Shown one piece after another: positions 55,861-64,000 of a stretch of DNA of 64,000 bases (positions within the stretch are counted from its first letter, which is position 1; the number at the start of each line of letters is the position of its first letter). The position numbers and the translations under genes are program-made. The notes below the pieces were generated by a model. The model was not told the DNA's origin. It worked only from the letters and a program-made list of their open reading frames with translations, and made no database searches. This DNA comes from Coptis chinensis (lineage: Eukaryota > Streptophyta > Magnoliopsida > Ranunculales > Ranunculaceae): assembly GCA_015680905.1 (NCBI GenBank), contig CM027381.1:71413501-71477500 (forward strand). Reading direction: 5' to 3'.

Positions 55861-57729
55861 ACCCCTTACTTCTTGTGTCACTTTTAGGAATCAACTCGAT
55901 GTAACTCGTATGAAAAAGAAAGCGACACATAAGAGTGGTCAGTTGTGTCACTTTTAATAGATATTATGTCACTTTTTCCAAAAGCGAGACAAATGAAAAT
56001 AATTTTTTTAAAAAACTTTTTCTCAATTTTGTATTCGATCGTATTCATTTCCCAACCTGCATCCTATACGTCATAACCAAAATCTCATTAACCTGCTTTA
56101 TGACAGAAACAACATCCACATATATTTATTAAAACATCACAACCAAAATCACTTTAACTTGCTTTATGATACGGGAACAACATCCACTCGAGATCGAAGA
56201 AAGAAACAACATTCAAAACAATTAACTTCTATTGATTTTATCGATCAAACCAAGTATTTATCATCTAGTTTGACTCCCAACAAAAAAAGTCATTCCAATA
56301 CCAAAAGAATCACAATAAAACAATCAAAAAATAATTATATGACGCTAACATTATCCTAGCTATATCTTAGCTTGTTATGCGCACTTCCAACACCAAAAAA
56401 CCTAATTGTCATCTATTCATTAGTTAATCGATCCATACATTCGCGTCACGAAGTCCTCATTCCACTGTGATTATACAAAATTAAAGAGCAAGTGAATCAA
56501 GAAAGGTACTATATATTGCACAAGTAAGAAATCAAAATCGATAAGAACAGTATACGTTAGCAGTAAGTAACTCTGGTTCTACCATATCTTACCACGTTAG
56601 CAAAGGATGTCACCCATGACCTCAGTGAAATGTATTAGAAAAAAGATATATACACAGAAAATACAACAAAAGTGGGTTCACTCTAACTACCTCCAAGATG
56701 AAATGAATAGTTATGAATCAAATTAGCTCAAATTGAGTAAACAACAAAGTCACTCCACATTGTTACACAAGTAACCATAAGGTATATTTTCGTTCAGCTA
56801 TATGCTTCAAATATTAAAACATTCGAGTAATAAGTTATTATAAGAAGATGCAAACAACGAAAAAAAAATGGCATGATAGTGACGTAAGGTACCATATCAA
56901 CTACTTATAGCTTAGTTAACCGAAGGCATAATCCTTACCCGTTATACACCAACGACATATCTTGGTTAACCTAGGATTCCATGAACTTATGAGGCCCTCT
57001 CCATGTGTTTAGCCCACTCAACAATTGTGCATTGGTCACAATCCCTTTTGCTTTGGTATAAATAAATGGATTCTATTACCCTGAAAAAAAAACAGTACTA
57101 CTTTCTGGAAAAAGCTTTGGACATAGGCTATTAAAATTAGTAAAGGCATACCAAAAACTAATGGTTTTACCTTAAGAAAAGTAGTGACCATACACAAAGT
57201 TCAGGCACACTATCCTACCCTCCAAGTCTAATCGTTATCCTGTATTTCTCTTGTGCAAGTTTAGCATCCCAACATCTTATAAACCTACAAGTCCAATCGT
57301 TGCATGTTAAGAACATGCAAAGGCATATATATATATATATGCAAGTTGCAGTAAACATGGCCAATGGAAAACTTTGATGGATGCCTTTTACGACAACAAA
57401 GCGCTGGCACACTGATCAGTGTTTTATTGCTAGTGTCACAGCCTGGAATTTCAGTCCGAATTTTTTTCTACAATCACCTGAGTGCCATAAATTATGGTTA
57501 ATTATACATAAAGTGTAGTTGCACTAGAGAATCAAAGAAAAATATAAAAACTTGAGATACACTTCTATTCATTTTATAGCTCATTTATAAAAAACCAAGA
57601 GAGATATGCGATTTTACTATACAGAAATCCGGGAACCATAACCTAAAAGAACTTAGCACATTGGAAGGCATTACAAGACGGTGTACAACTTTTAGCACAT
57701 TCATCGCGGAGTAGAGAAATTCAACTTAC
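55861..57729. other. CACTA-like interior, no recognisable gene
   Basis: AT-rich non-coding DNA with a short (TA)n at 57,328-57,341. Frames at 55,935, 56,159 and 57,215 are not recognisable. Further prenyltransferase exons might be expected in 57,100-57,700 on the minus strand, but I could not find them. Confidence 0.5.
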
Positions 57730-58247
57730 CTTTTCTTGGCCTAGTCGCAAAGCAAAAGATGAATAGCCAAATTTTCGATCCCCTTCCACATCTGGTAAAT
57801 CCTGTTGAGAATTAATATGACTAAAACCATTAAAAATTTGGTTGCCAGTGTTTGTATATGTTTGTTGTATTGTTGGTGGTGATCACAGTTGTAGTGGCGG
57901 TGGATATTATTGGTGGTTATGGTGGTCTAGTGGTTTACCTTAAACAATGTTATTACAATAGCAAAGGCAAATATGACAATGGTTCCAACTATCAAAGACC
58001 TTGGAAATGCTACAGGCCTTCGAGATGTACATACTTCTGCAATGTAGTAACCAATATTATTACCATCAGACAAAAGAAAGAAGCAAGAGTCACAAAGTAA
58101 AATGGGATATTATTTTACATTATTGCCTAAACCACTTTAAACATACTGGATTACTTGTCATACCTGAAAGTGTACAAAGAAACCGACAGGGATAAGCAGA
58201 GACCTCACAGCTATGATGCTTGTGGCAACAAGAAATGGTTTCTTCTT
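57730..58247 (-). pseudogene. Homogentisate prenyltransferase-like (UbiA) gene fragment, 3 exons
   Basis: Minus-strand exons, 5' to 3'. 58,247-58,164: KKKPFLVATSIIAVRSLL...GFFVHFQ, acceptor CTAG|, donor |GTATGA. 58,036-57,939: RRPVAFPRSLIVGTIVIF then AFAIVITLFK, acceptor GCAG|, donor |GTAAAC. 57,801-57,730: DLPDVEGDRKFGYSSFALRL then GQEK, acceptor ACAG|, donor |GTAAGT. DLPDVEGD is the second Asp-rich motif (DxxDxxGD) that binds prenyl diphosphate via Mg in UbiA enzymes. The context (LFKD.PD.EGD..FG...F..RLGQ.. and SII AVR) matches plant plastid homogentisate phytyltransferase and related aromatic prenyltransferases. Exon 2 lacks one base after KYVHL. Upstream and downstream exons are missing. 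Captured inside the CACTA-like element. Confidence 0.82.
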
Positions 58248-59560
58248 CTAGTGGAGAAGGGGGCGCTACATCAAATTGTATTAAACAAAAATCAAGGGTC
58301 ATCCTCATGTTAAAATTAATAGATTGGACCTGCTATGTTTGTTCTTAAGCCCAAACAAATAAATGAATCTAACACCATGTCATCAGGCTTAGTCCCTCCG
58401 GACACCCCTAGCTATCGCACACATTGTATCTGGCCTCTATCACTCGTTGGGGTAGAGCCACAAGTCTACAACCCCATAGCTTACGACATGAGTATGTGAA
58501 AAGGACATGGTTTGGGCATCAAATGTGCCACCTGAAAACATTTAATAATAAATAAGATTTCTCATTTTCACATTCACAATTCAGAAATTTCAGAATCCAA
58601 CCGAAGATGAACCAGTTCCAAATCCCAAATTTGGAGTCGTAAAGAAGACCGATTGATACAAAGACATGGTTATCACCAAAATTCAATTGTCAGGAATTAA
58701 AACAATGAAAAACAGTAGATACTTTGTCTCAAAGAAATCCCAACCTTAACTAGTAGAAAATTGATAAAGAGGGAGAATCGATTGAGGAGCTTACCAGACT
58801 TTATTTGAACTTCCAATTTTGAGTTGTCCACTCCGTTACTAATAACCCACTGGAATTCAAAAATAAACCGGACTGAGAGAAAAAATTGATTTTTCGATCG
58901 GTAAAAAAATTGATTAGAGATTGAAATCGAGAGTGTCTCAGTCACTAACCTAAGGTTTTAGAAAGATAGACAACTGCAGAAGATAAGAAGAGAAAAAAAT
59001 TAGGGTTCTTAGAGAGAGTTATCTTTTTTTTTCGTGTTTATTTCGTTTGTAACTAAAAAAGATGTGAAATGGCCAATTAAGTGTTAGCCGAACAAAACAG
59101 AATGGAGGGGGGAATGAATATTCACCCGCTTCTATTTTGTGAATATTGAAATGGCCAATTAAGTGTTAGCCGAACAAACACCCTAAAAAACATAATATTG
59201 AAAATGGGCACTTGGGTGAGATGCGACTTAAATCAAAGTTAATAACAACACCGAAGATTTTGTGTTTGAGACATTTAGGAGAATTGAGCGCGAGAAATTA
59301 GAGAAAAGTTTGTGAAATATTTCTAAAACTGATTACTACATTTGTGACAAGAGTGAGAGATCGAGTTTTTTTTTTCTTGTTTTTTTTGGGTGTTTGTAAT
59401 AAGTGCAATATACCTATTTTCGCGAGCGTGGGAGAGGGAACGTGGGCTAGAATTTGTGTTTTGTAGGTCCAATTGTGTCGTTTTTAAAAATTTGATCCTA
59501 GTTTTATTTTGTTTTTGTTTTCTCTAGGTAAAAAGTACATAACAATGCAAACCGCTAGTG
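58248..59560. other. CACTA-like interior right part, no recognisable gene
   Basis: Non-coding; a ~30-bp duplication (GAAATGGCCAATTAAGTGTTAGCCGAAC) lies at 59,067 and 59,148. From 59,560 the GTGTCACTTTT subterminal motifs begin. Confidence 0.55.
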
Positions 59561-59734
59561 TCACTTTCAAATATTGTGATACAAAAAATTAAGTTAGTTG
59601 TGTCACTTTTCCTATAAGCAACACATCAACCCTCATTCCATAAAAGAGTGACACATCAAACTTCTGTGTGTCACTTTTTTGTAGAAAATGACACGAGGCC
59701 TAAAAAAAGTGACACAAAAAGCCCTTCTTTTAGT

Positions 59735-59881
59735 AGCGAGGACACGCTGGAAATACACAGGTAGAAAGGCTGGACATCTTCAACTGGCCGGCAGGAGTGG
59801 AAATGCATAGATAGAAAGATTAGATATTTTCACCTCTCCATAAGCTCAAACTTATGTGAAGGGTCTGATGTGAAGGGTCAA
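59735..59881 (-). mobile_element. Rest of TRIM copy A after the CACTA-like insertion
   Basis: GCGAGGACACGCTGGAAATACACAGG and following bases match the TRIM interior at 60,241-60,384, ending with a partial LTR (CTCTCCATAAGCTCAAACTTA...). The duplication joint to F-box copy B lies at about 59,868-59,881. Confidence 0.75.
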
Positions 59882-60133
59882 GACCATACCAGACGCGAAT
59901 TGAACGTTTCACAACGTGTCAAATGGGAAAAGAATATTATTGAGACAGAGGTGCACTATCTTGCAACTCCTTTCAGTTGTTGATTATAGGAATTTTTGCT
60001 CTACTTGTAAAGCATTGGCATCATCTATTCCTCCTATTTTGGATCTGATTTGCTCAACAACTCAATGTCCTTGGCACATGTACTCCAATAGAGACAGAAA
60101 CATGTGCATCTTCCTTGACCTGATGCCTAATCT
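59882..60133 (+). pseudogene. F-box / DUF295-type protein fragment, copy B, 5' part
   Basis: Tandem duplicate of 54,937-55,188: QLLSVVDYRNFCSTCKALA, PWHMYSNRDRNMCIFLDLMP. The same frameshift lies before QLL. It is interrupted after MPNL by the TRIM at 60,134, and the gene continues at 60,752. Confidence 0.68.
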
Positions 60134-60751
60134 TGTTAAATTGTCAATTTCTCCATAAGCTCGAACTTATATGAAAAGTCAATTCTATTAATATATTAAA
60201 GTAGGCTCAGGGACACTCATATATGTCAACACCCTTCCTCAGCGAGACACGCTGGAAATACACAGGTAGAAAGGCTAGACATTTTCACCTGGCCGGCAGG
60301 AGTGGAAATGCACAGGTAGAAAGATTAGACATTTTCACCTCTCCATAAGCTCAAACTTATGTGAAGGGTCAATTCTATTAATATGCACAGGTAGAAAGAT
60401 TTGACATTTTCACCTCTTCATAAGCTTGAACTTATGTGAAAGGTCAATTCTATTAATATATTAGAGTAGGCTCGGGGACACTCATATATGTTAACACTCC
60501 CCTCAGCGAAACACGCTGGAAATTCACAGGTAGAAGGGTTGGACATCTTCACCTGGCCAACAGGAGTGGAAATGCACAGGTAGAAAGATTGGACATCTTC
60601 ACCTGGCAGGAGTTGAACCCGAGACCTCTTAGAAACCAGAGGCTCTGATACCATGTTAAATTGTCAACTTCTCCATAACCTCAAACTTATATGAAAGGTC
60701 AATTCTATTAATATATTAGATTAGGCTCAGGGACACTCGTATATGTCAACA
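60134..60751 (-). mobile_element. TRIM retroelement with three LTR copies, TSD AATCT
   Basis: Minus-strand order: 5' LTR 60,751-60,654 (98 bp, TGTTGACATA...TTTAACA); primer site TGGTATCAGAGCC (60,653-60,641) directly after it, complementary to initiator-Met tRNA; internal sequence; a middle LTR (60,496 to ~60,412, shortened); a second internal copy with a partial LTR (60,384-60,337); and the 3' LTR 60,231-60,134. Purine tracts (TGAGGAAGGG, TGAGGGGAG) precede each downstream LTR. AATCT flanks the whole unit (60,129-60,133 and 60,752-60,756). No coding capacity; needs enzymes in trans. Confidence 0.85.
60641..60653 (-). other. TRIM primer binding site (tRNA-Met type)
   Basis: TGGTATCAGAGCC on the minus strand, adjacent to the LTR end without spacer. 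Confidence 0.85.
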
Positions 60752-60880
60752 AATCTTACTCATTGCTTCTATATGCCAGAGTTGCTTGGTGCTAGGATTT
60801 GCTTCTCTAGCTTCGATTGCTAATGTCCAAAGGTGACCGTTGTATTTGGAGTTTTGAGAGATTGGACCAGTTGTTGATTT
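60752..60880 (+). pseudogene. F-box / DUF295-type fragment, copy B, 3' part
   Basis: After the TSD the reading continues THCFYMPELLGARICFSSFD, then after a frameshift LMSKGDRCIWSF. DUF295 proteins have (I)PEL.GARI..S.DGWLLMS.GD at this position, so the TRIM landed within the exon between MPNL and HCFYMPEL. The gene ends in unrelated DNA by about 60,880. Confidence 0.66.
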
Positions 60881-61033
60881 TTGAGAAAATATGAGGGAAG
60901 AGAAGAAGTTATGTGTACTGGTTTTGTTTTTTTATGTTGATGATTGGTAGTTGTTTAAGTAGATTTGTTGTGGAGAAGAATAGTTTGAGAGTAACATCAC
61001 CACAGTCCACAGTAATTAAAATCTATTTATAAA
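60881..61033. other. Short non-coding spacer
   Basis: AT-rich, nothing recognised. Confidence 0.5.
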
Positions 61034-61200
61034 TATGCTATTGGGAATTTTTCATGTTCCTTAATATGGTGGAACTCTGATTGGAACTGTTGCTTATCCA
61101 AAAGCGAATCAGAAGGCATGTAAGGGATTTGATGAGGTTGACATTTCGTTCAAATCCAAGCCTGGTGGTCTCCCAACCTTTGTTCTTGTTGATAGAGGAG
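61034..61200 (+). pseudogene. Vacuolar sorting receptor (VSR) PA-domain exon fragment
   Basis: Reads AIGNF, (frameshift), [47 protein letters not shown] and stops at an apparent donor GAG|GTTAGC (61,201). This is the N-terminal protease-associated domain of plant vacuolar sorting receptors, type I membrane proteins that sort cargo to the vacuole. A C-to-T change turns the Gln of VPQYGG into a stop, and one extra T shifts the frame before it. No other VSR exons are visible, so it is an isolated dead exon. Confidence 0.85.
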
Positions 61201-61840
61201 GTTAGCTCTATAAACTTTGATAACATGTTTCATATTGTTTGGAGTTAGAATTAATGAATTGGTATTGCTTTGGCGACCAAAATTATTTGGTTCAGTGCAA
61301 TGGAAATTTTTTTGGGAGTTATTATTATGTAAACTTATTTAGATCATAGAGAATTGAAATTGGTTTGCTCAAGAAAGATCTACGTGGCATAGCTAGACTA
61401 AAACTCTGAATTTTTGTTAAGAGATCAACATGTAGTCAAACTTTCTAAGGCGACCTAGGAGAGAGCAAATTCAGAGTTTGGGCAACTTATGTATGCCTTA
61501 TGTATGCCTTAACAAGGGTGCGCACGCGCTCATGTCTTTGGTGACATTCTAGATAATGAAAAAGGCGCGGGCGCGCCTTACACCAAATAGAGAAGAACGT
61601 CTTTTCTCTACAAAAGACAAATCAAAGATATGATATTCTTTCTCCAATTTTGTTAAATTAAAGTAATAGTTGCTTCACTTTTCATTATCTAGAATAGTTG
61701 GAGTGGCGTTCCATCATTTGCTTCCACTTTTTATTCCTATAGAAAAAGTGTTTAATTCTTCAACAACAAGAAGAACTTATACACTGTTTGGTTGATATAA
61801 CATAACTACTAATCTTAATGGAAGTCACCAAGAAGACAAT
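61201..61840. other. Non-coding stretch up to the final LTR
   Basis: AT-rich. It contains a GC-rich GGCGCGGGCGCGCC near 61,565 and a duplicated CTTATGTATGC. No gene seen. Confidence 0.55.
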
Positions 61841-64000
61841 TGTAACGCCCGTATTTTTTAATACGTATTTTTTTATTTTATTAATTAATTAAATTATTTA
61901 TTTTCAAAATTAAATTAGGACCGGACTTATGGGCCCGAAGTTCAGGTTGGGCTTGGGTTTTGGACCCAAGTATATAAACACTTTTTCTAGAAAATAGGGT
62001 TTAAGATAATAAAAAATATTAAAAATGGAGGCATGAAGAAGGCTGGTTTCTTTGGAAATCAACGTTGGACTTCAATCGGGCTAGGAGGATTAAATGAAGC
62101 GATTCGTCAAAGAGTAGCTATTTGGCTATTTCACCGAGTTATAGTTTTCGTATATCATAATGTTTAATGTTTCTGTTTTCTTTTCGCTTCATTATATTGT
62201 TTTTCGGCGTAGTGTCGTATTAGTAGATTTAACTCTGTTGAGACTTCGGAAACTTCGACATTTCACCGGTCGGCGGATGGGCGTTCGGGTTATAGAAATC
62301 GCTTTTCTTTGTTTTTCTGTTTTGAACATTAAACCGATAACCATTTGATTGCGCGTTTGAACCGTCGAACTATAATACTATGGGCGGGTGGCTATATTTA
62401 TTAGAACCGCCAACGCCGAGCGCGTTTAATGGAGGCTTGAACCTTCTCCTTTGATCTTGAATTTTATTTGAAATTTTGGTGTTTGAACTTGATTGGTTGT
62501 TGGGGTATTGGTGGACTGATGAGGAAGAGATTAGAGCTTGGTGGAAGCTCATAATGGCGGCGATAAACTTTGGGTTGAGATGTGAAGTTAAAATTAGAGT
62601 TTTGGTTTGGTTAAAGTTATAGGGGTTTGTGCAAGGGGTTAAAACCGCTAGGTTGGATTAGTTGTTGTTGTGGCGGTCGATTTTGGCCCGTGTGAGGGGA
62701 GAGGTAATCGATTTTTGGTTTTAGTAAAGGTGTTGGGTTAAATCTAATGAGAACCGATGATGAAGTGGGAGGAGGAGGAGAACCCGGTGGTGGTTTAAGG
62801 TGGTGGAGTGCTGTTTTAGAAGCGGTTGGAGAAGATGATGCCCGTTCACCGATTTTGGGCTTGGGCCAAATCGGTTGGAGCCTAGTTTGTTTAGTTGGTT
62901 TGGGCCCGGATTCTATTATTTTGTTTGGGCGGTTTGTTTAGTTGTTGGGCGGTTTAATTCAAAAGTTTTGGGCCGGTTTTGTTTTAATTTGTGGACCGAT
63001 TCCAGTTTAAATTGATTGGTCAGATCATTTGTGTTTTTGGACCGCTTTTATTAGTTTCCTTTGGGCCCGATCACTTAACCTGTTTTGGGCGGTTTTCTAA
63101 TATTGCATGGACCACCATCCATTGGACTTAAAATAGATCTAATTGGGTCGTAGAATAAATAAGTGGACTTTTAGACTTTCGGGTTCTAAGGTTTGGGCTT
63201 GGCGGTTGGGTCCGAACCATGACCTTGTGAACCATACACCTTTGTTTAGCCATGAACCATGGCTATGACCATGAACCCATTCGAACAAAAACGACAGTTT
63301 GACTTTGAAGATTTTGACCATCGACCGTTGACTTTGACGGTTGACTTTGACCTTTGACCATGGCATGTTGACTTTGACTTTGACCATCGACCGTTGACTT
63401 TGACGGTTGACTTTGACCTTTGACCATGGCATGTTGACTTTGACTTTGACCATGACATGTTGAGTTTGACCTTCACCTTGATGTGTTGACCTTTGACCGT
63501 TGACTTTGACCGTTGACTGTGAATGTTGACTTTTTCCAGTTTTTCACATATTTGTTTATATGGACAAATATAGTAATAATGTATTGTCGGACATTATATA
63601 ACTTGGTTTGTCATTATTTTTAGATTTGGCGTGAGTAGTGTGTAAAATATATATATTGGACTTTGATTGTGGACTTTTGACCGCCTAATTGTGCTTAATG
63701 TGTATATTATATGGACACATATAGTAATAAAATGCTGTGGAAGCTAGTATATATATTTGGTTGTCATTATCTAAGAAAGATTTGACATTGATGTTGTGTA
63801 TTTTGACACGTGACGATATTGAGATGTTTCTAAATATTATGGCTTAGTGCAATAAGGTAATGGACCTGCACGTGATATAGTGGAATGTTTATGAGTCATA
63901 AATGTATGACACCTGAATAAATTACGAATCGAAAATCCTAGAACCGACTACCACAACTCATGTGATTTGCCACCGGTGCATTATTTGATATATAAGATGT
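61841..64000 (+). mobile_element. TGTAACGCCC-type LTR, plus strand, runs off the window
   Basis: It begins TGTAACGCCCGTATTTT at 61,841, and its sequence is homologous, in inverted orientation, to 20,900-23,193. Shared blocks include the TTAATTAATTAAATTATTTA start, GGGCCCGA/TTTGGGC stretches, the TTGAC array, TATGGACA.ATATAGTAATAA and CACAACTCATGTGATTT. Open frames (62,160; 62,747; minus 63,139 and 63,246) are low-complexity or translate the TTGAC array. The far end lies outside the window. Confidence 0.65.
63298..63531 (+). repeat. TTGAC (W-box core) array, about 25 copies in 235 bp
   Basis: Built from a ~63-bp tandem unit (GACTTTGACCATCGACCGTTGAC and following bases) repeated about 2.5 times, then looser copies. 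TTGAC[C/T] is the core recognised by WRKY transcription factors. Whether the array works as a regulatory element is inference. Confidence 0.85.

Larger units (their letters stand above)
55299..59734. mobile_element. CACTA-like DNA transposon, 4.4 kb, non-autonomous
   Basis: The ends ACTAAAAGAAGGG.TTTTTTGTGTCAC and the complement GTGACACAAAAAGCCCTTCTTTTAGT are inverted repeats of ~30 bp. Subterminal regions are packed with GTGTCACTTTT/AAAAGTGACAC motifs, including a 64-bp tandem array. AGC flanks both ends (55,296-55,298; 59,735-59,737) and fits a 3-bp duplication; the empty site CTTCCTCAGCGAGACACG survives at 60,233-60,250. The terminal bases no longer read CACTA exactly, so the superfamily call rests on the architecture. 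No transposase; the interior holds prenyltransferase exons. Confidence 0.75.

Noticed and set aside
57215-57412. Further prenyltransferase exon on the minus strand
   Set aside because: The open frame does not match the expected C-terminal UbiA segments in any frame I tried.
63139-63476. Two minus-strand open frames with repeated VKVN / QRSMVK units
   Set aside because: They translate the TTGAC tandem array; repeat unit length keeps frames open.
61841-64000. Protein-coding gene in 62,160-62,941
   Set aside because: Frames are short and the whole region is homologous to the non-coding minus-strand LTR at 20.9-23.2 kb.

Overview
The window is plant nuclear DNA, AT-rich and without any intact, ordinary protein-coding gene. 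It consists of nested transposable elements and broken host-gene fragments. The fragments (PR-10/Bet v 1, 40S ribosomal protein S13, a plastid-type UbiA prenyltransferase, an F-box/DUF295 protein, a vacuolar sorting receptor, MYB/SANT-like LIMYB-type domains) point to a flowering plant, most likely a eudicot. I cannot name the species.

Layout. Bases 1-20,280 and 23,226-43,505 are two copies of one segment, a direct tandem duplication with a period of about 23.2 kb. In order, each copy holds: a solo LTR with CT microsatellite; degraded Ty1/copia gag; a gag-like remnant on the minus strand; a PR-10 fragment; the left half of a second solo LTR (TSD CTACT); a Tat-type Ty3/gypsy element inserted in that LTR (TSD ATGTC; 5' LTR, primer site, gag, RT, plant-type RNase H); and inside that a 6.66-kb element with ~945-bp terminal inverted repeats (TIRs) sitting in a (TA)n microsatellite. 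Between the copies (20,320-23,193) lies a minus-strand TGTAACACCC-type LTR. After copy 2 a second TIR element (43,592-50,164) occupies the same (TA)n tract; then come the missing 3' LTR of the Tat element (50,459-50,927) and the right half of the host solo LTR (to 51,668), which closes the nest.

The two TIR elements carry no visible transposase and hold pieces of host genes. The first carries a three-exon, 499-codon open gene with two MYB/SANT-like domains, identical in protein sequence in both copies. The second carries a ribosomal protein S13 gene with introns but frameshifts, several unidentified pieces and a 967-bp foldback. They look like Pack-type (gene-capturing) elements that target (TA)n tracts.

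The right third (51.7-61.8 kb) holds a 352-bp direct repeat, a 523-bp hAT-like element, and a duplicated F-box/DUF295 pseudogene interrupted by a TRIM retroelement with TSD AATCT. A 4.4-kb CACTA-like element sits in one TRIM copy and carries three spliceable exons of a homogentisate prenyltransferase-like gene. A vacuolar sorting receptor exon follows. The window ends inside a plus-strand TGTAACGCCC LTR containing a dense TTGAC (W-box core) array.

Caution: the two 23-kb copies differ mainly by CTG/CAG versus CG, CCG or CGG changes and small indels in transposon DNA, while the captured MYB/SANT exons are identical. This may reflect base-calling errors at methylated CHG sites or true decay, so many frameshifts reported here could be sequencing artefacts.
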